DNA from: Borrelia turcica IST7
GTDB lineage: Bacteria; Spirochaetota; Spirochaetia; Borreliales; Borreliaceae
Length of the DNA: 64,000 nucleotides
Direction: 5' to 3'
NCBI RefSeq assembly: GCF_003606285.1
Contig: NZ_CP028884.1
Coordinates: 186,001 to 250,000, forward strand
The position numbers and the translations under genes are program-made. Below the pieces are notes generated by a model. It did not search any database. It was not told the origin of the DNA and saw only the letters and a list, made by a program, of their open reading frames with translations. Positions 63,576 through 64,000 of the stretch are shown here, one piece after another (position 1 is the first letter of the stretch; each line of letters starts with the position of its first letter).

Positions 63576-64000
63576 AAGCTTAAGGTCTGATTTCCACTCC
63601 AAAATGGAATGTTTTTAGTAACATTATTTTTCTTAGTCTTAACTCGAACATTGTAAGAAACATCGGTATCTTTAATAATTTTTAAAGATTTTAAGTCATA
63701 AAAATCATCAACTGAAAGATAACTTAGTTCATCCTTATCAATACCACTTGATACGCCCTCTAATTTTGAAATAAAAGTATCCTTAGCCTCAACCTTATCC
63801 AAAACTTTAACCTCATCTGCCATAACAGAATTTAGCAAGCCAACATTTTGTAAAAGAAGAGCTCTTGCAAATTTGTTAAACTGAAATTTAACCGCCTGTT
63901 CTTTATGATTCTCTCTTGCCTTCTCAGCAATGTATTCTATTTTAGGGGCATTTGTAAGCTCATTAATCTCAATCTTATCATGAGTTATCCCTGGAATCTC
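63533..64000 (-). CDS. BB0238-like conserved protein, C-terminal part (5' end outside window)
   Basis: 155 codons are present in one frame from the window edge to the stop at 63533; the N-terminus lies beyond base 64000. The visible part has a helical segment (EYIAEKARENHKEQAVKFQF) and a beta-rich C-terminal domain of about 95 residues (SYNVRVKTKKNNVTKNIPFW; QTLSFQRKGDKWVLS) that could be an NTF2-like or other ligand-binding fold. The B. burgdorferi homologue is reported to interact with BB0323 and to be needed for infection (from memory). It overlaps lnt tail to tail by 43 bases. Confidence 0.8.
   Translation of the reverse strand, partial: EIPGITHDKIEINELTNAPKIEYIAEKARENHKEQAVKFQFNKFARALLLQNVGLLNSVMADEVKVLDKVEAKDTFISKLEGVSSGIDKDELSYLSVDDFYDLKSLKIIKDTDVSYNVRVKTKKNNVTKNIPFWSGNQTLSFQRKGDKWVLSSIK

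Noticed and set aside
1-64000. Insertion sequences, prophage or integrative elements
   Set aside because: I saw no transposase, integrase, phage gene or flanking direct repeats, and the gene order follows the known Borrelia core chromosome.

Overview
The window is a gene-dense, AT-rich stretch of a Borrelia linear chromosome. Gene content and order follow, nearly gene for gene, the B. burgdorferi interval from mnmE to the BB0238 gene (about BB0179 to BB0238, from memory of that genome). Spirochete hallmarks include flbF-flgK-flgL-fliW-csrA, a FlaA-family periplasmic protein, a second fliG (fliG1), lmp1, hbb, a short alanyl-tRNA synthetase and many spirochete-style lipoproteins. Protein sequences such as CsrA differ from what I remember of Lyme-group strains. 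A relapsing-fever or related Borrelia is therefore my inference, not something proven here. No insertion sequence, prophage, integrase or CRISPR array is visible. The region is core chromosome.

Layout. 1-5139: the 5' part of mnmE (minus), divergent from a flagellar hook-filament junction operon ending in the fliW-csrA regulatory pair. 5124-7791 (minus): tsaB-tsaE-hypothetical, then infC-rpmI-rplT. 7961-10068 (plus): membrane protein, lipoprotein, FlaA-like protein. 10050-11998 (minus): TatD nuclease and a TPR protein. 12293-18429 (plus): prfA-prmC-rel and a large membrane protein. 18426-21048 (minus): murE-ddl. 21205-28030: tRNA-Cys, a CBS/CorC-type protein, hflKC, a small membrane protein, a HAD phosphatase (minus), tRNA-Phe and a degenerate HD-GYP protein. 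28027-37834: rsmD (minus), then galU, a hypothetical gene, a secreted TPR protein carrying 62 Lys-Asp-Ser repeats, lmp1, mutL and a coiled-coil protein. 37909-39192: a CAU tRNA, then lipoprotein and efp (minus). 39314-43460: pstSCAB. 43461-48730 (minus): ZIP transporter, alaS, fliG1, pgl, SIMPL protein. 48803-54861: dusA, serS (minus), a DUF3298-like lipoprotein and an M16 metalloprotease. 54885-61877 (minus): rpmE, rho, bactofilin, hbb, rpsT, membrane protein, ychF and a TPR/propeller/VWA protein. 62016-64000: lnt, convergent with the 3' part of the BB0238-like gene (minus).

How it works together. The window supplies translation functions (IF3, L20, L35, L31, S20, RF1 with its methylase PrmC, EF-P, AlaRS, SerRS, RsmD, Dus, TsaB/TsaE, MnmE). 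It also holds cell-envelope assembly (MurE, Ddl, Lnt, bactofilin, HflKC), the stringent-response enzyme Rel, phosphate import and motility parts. Genes overlap by a few bases almost everywhere, both head-to-tail and tail-to-tail, and no intergenic stretch exceeds 300 bases.

The strongest second-look items are: a PstA permease with a PstS-like domain inserted after its first membrane helix; the perfect 62-copy 9-bp repeat; an HD-GYP-like protein lacking its catalytic Asp, behind a leader with competing hairpins; EF-P with Arg at the tip position; a cluster of TTGCATA/TATGCAA inverted repeats upstream of lnt; and back-to-back promoters that would leave mnmE and flbF almost leaderless.
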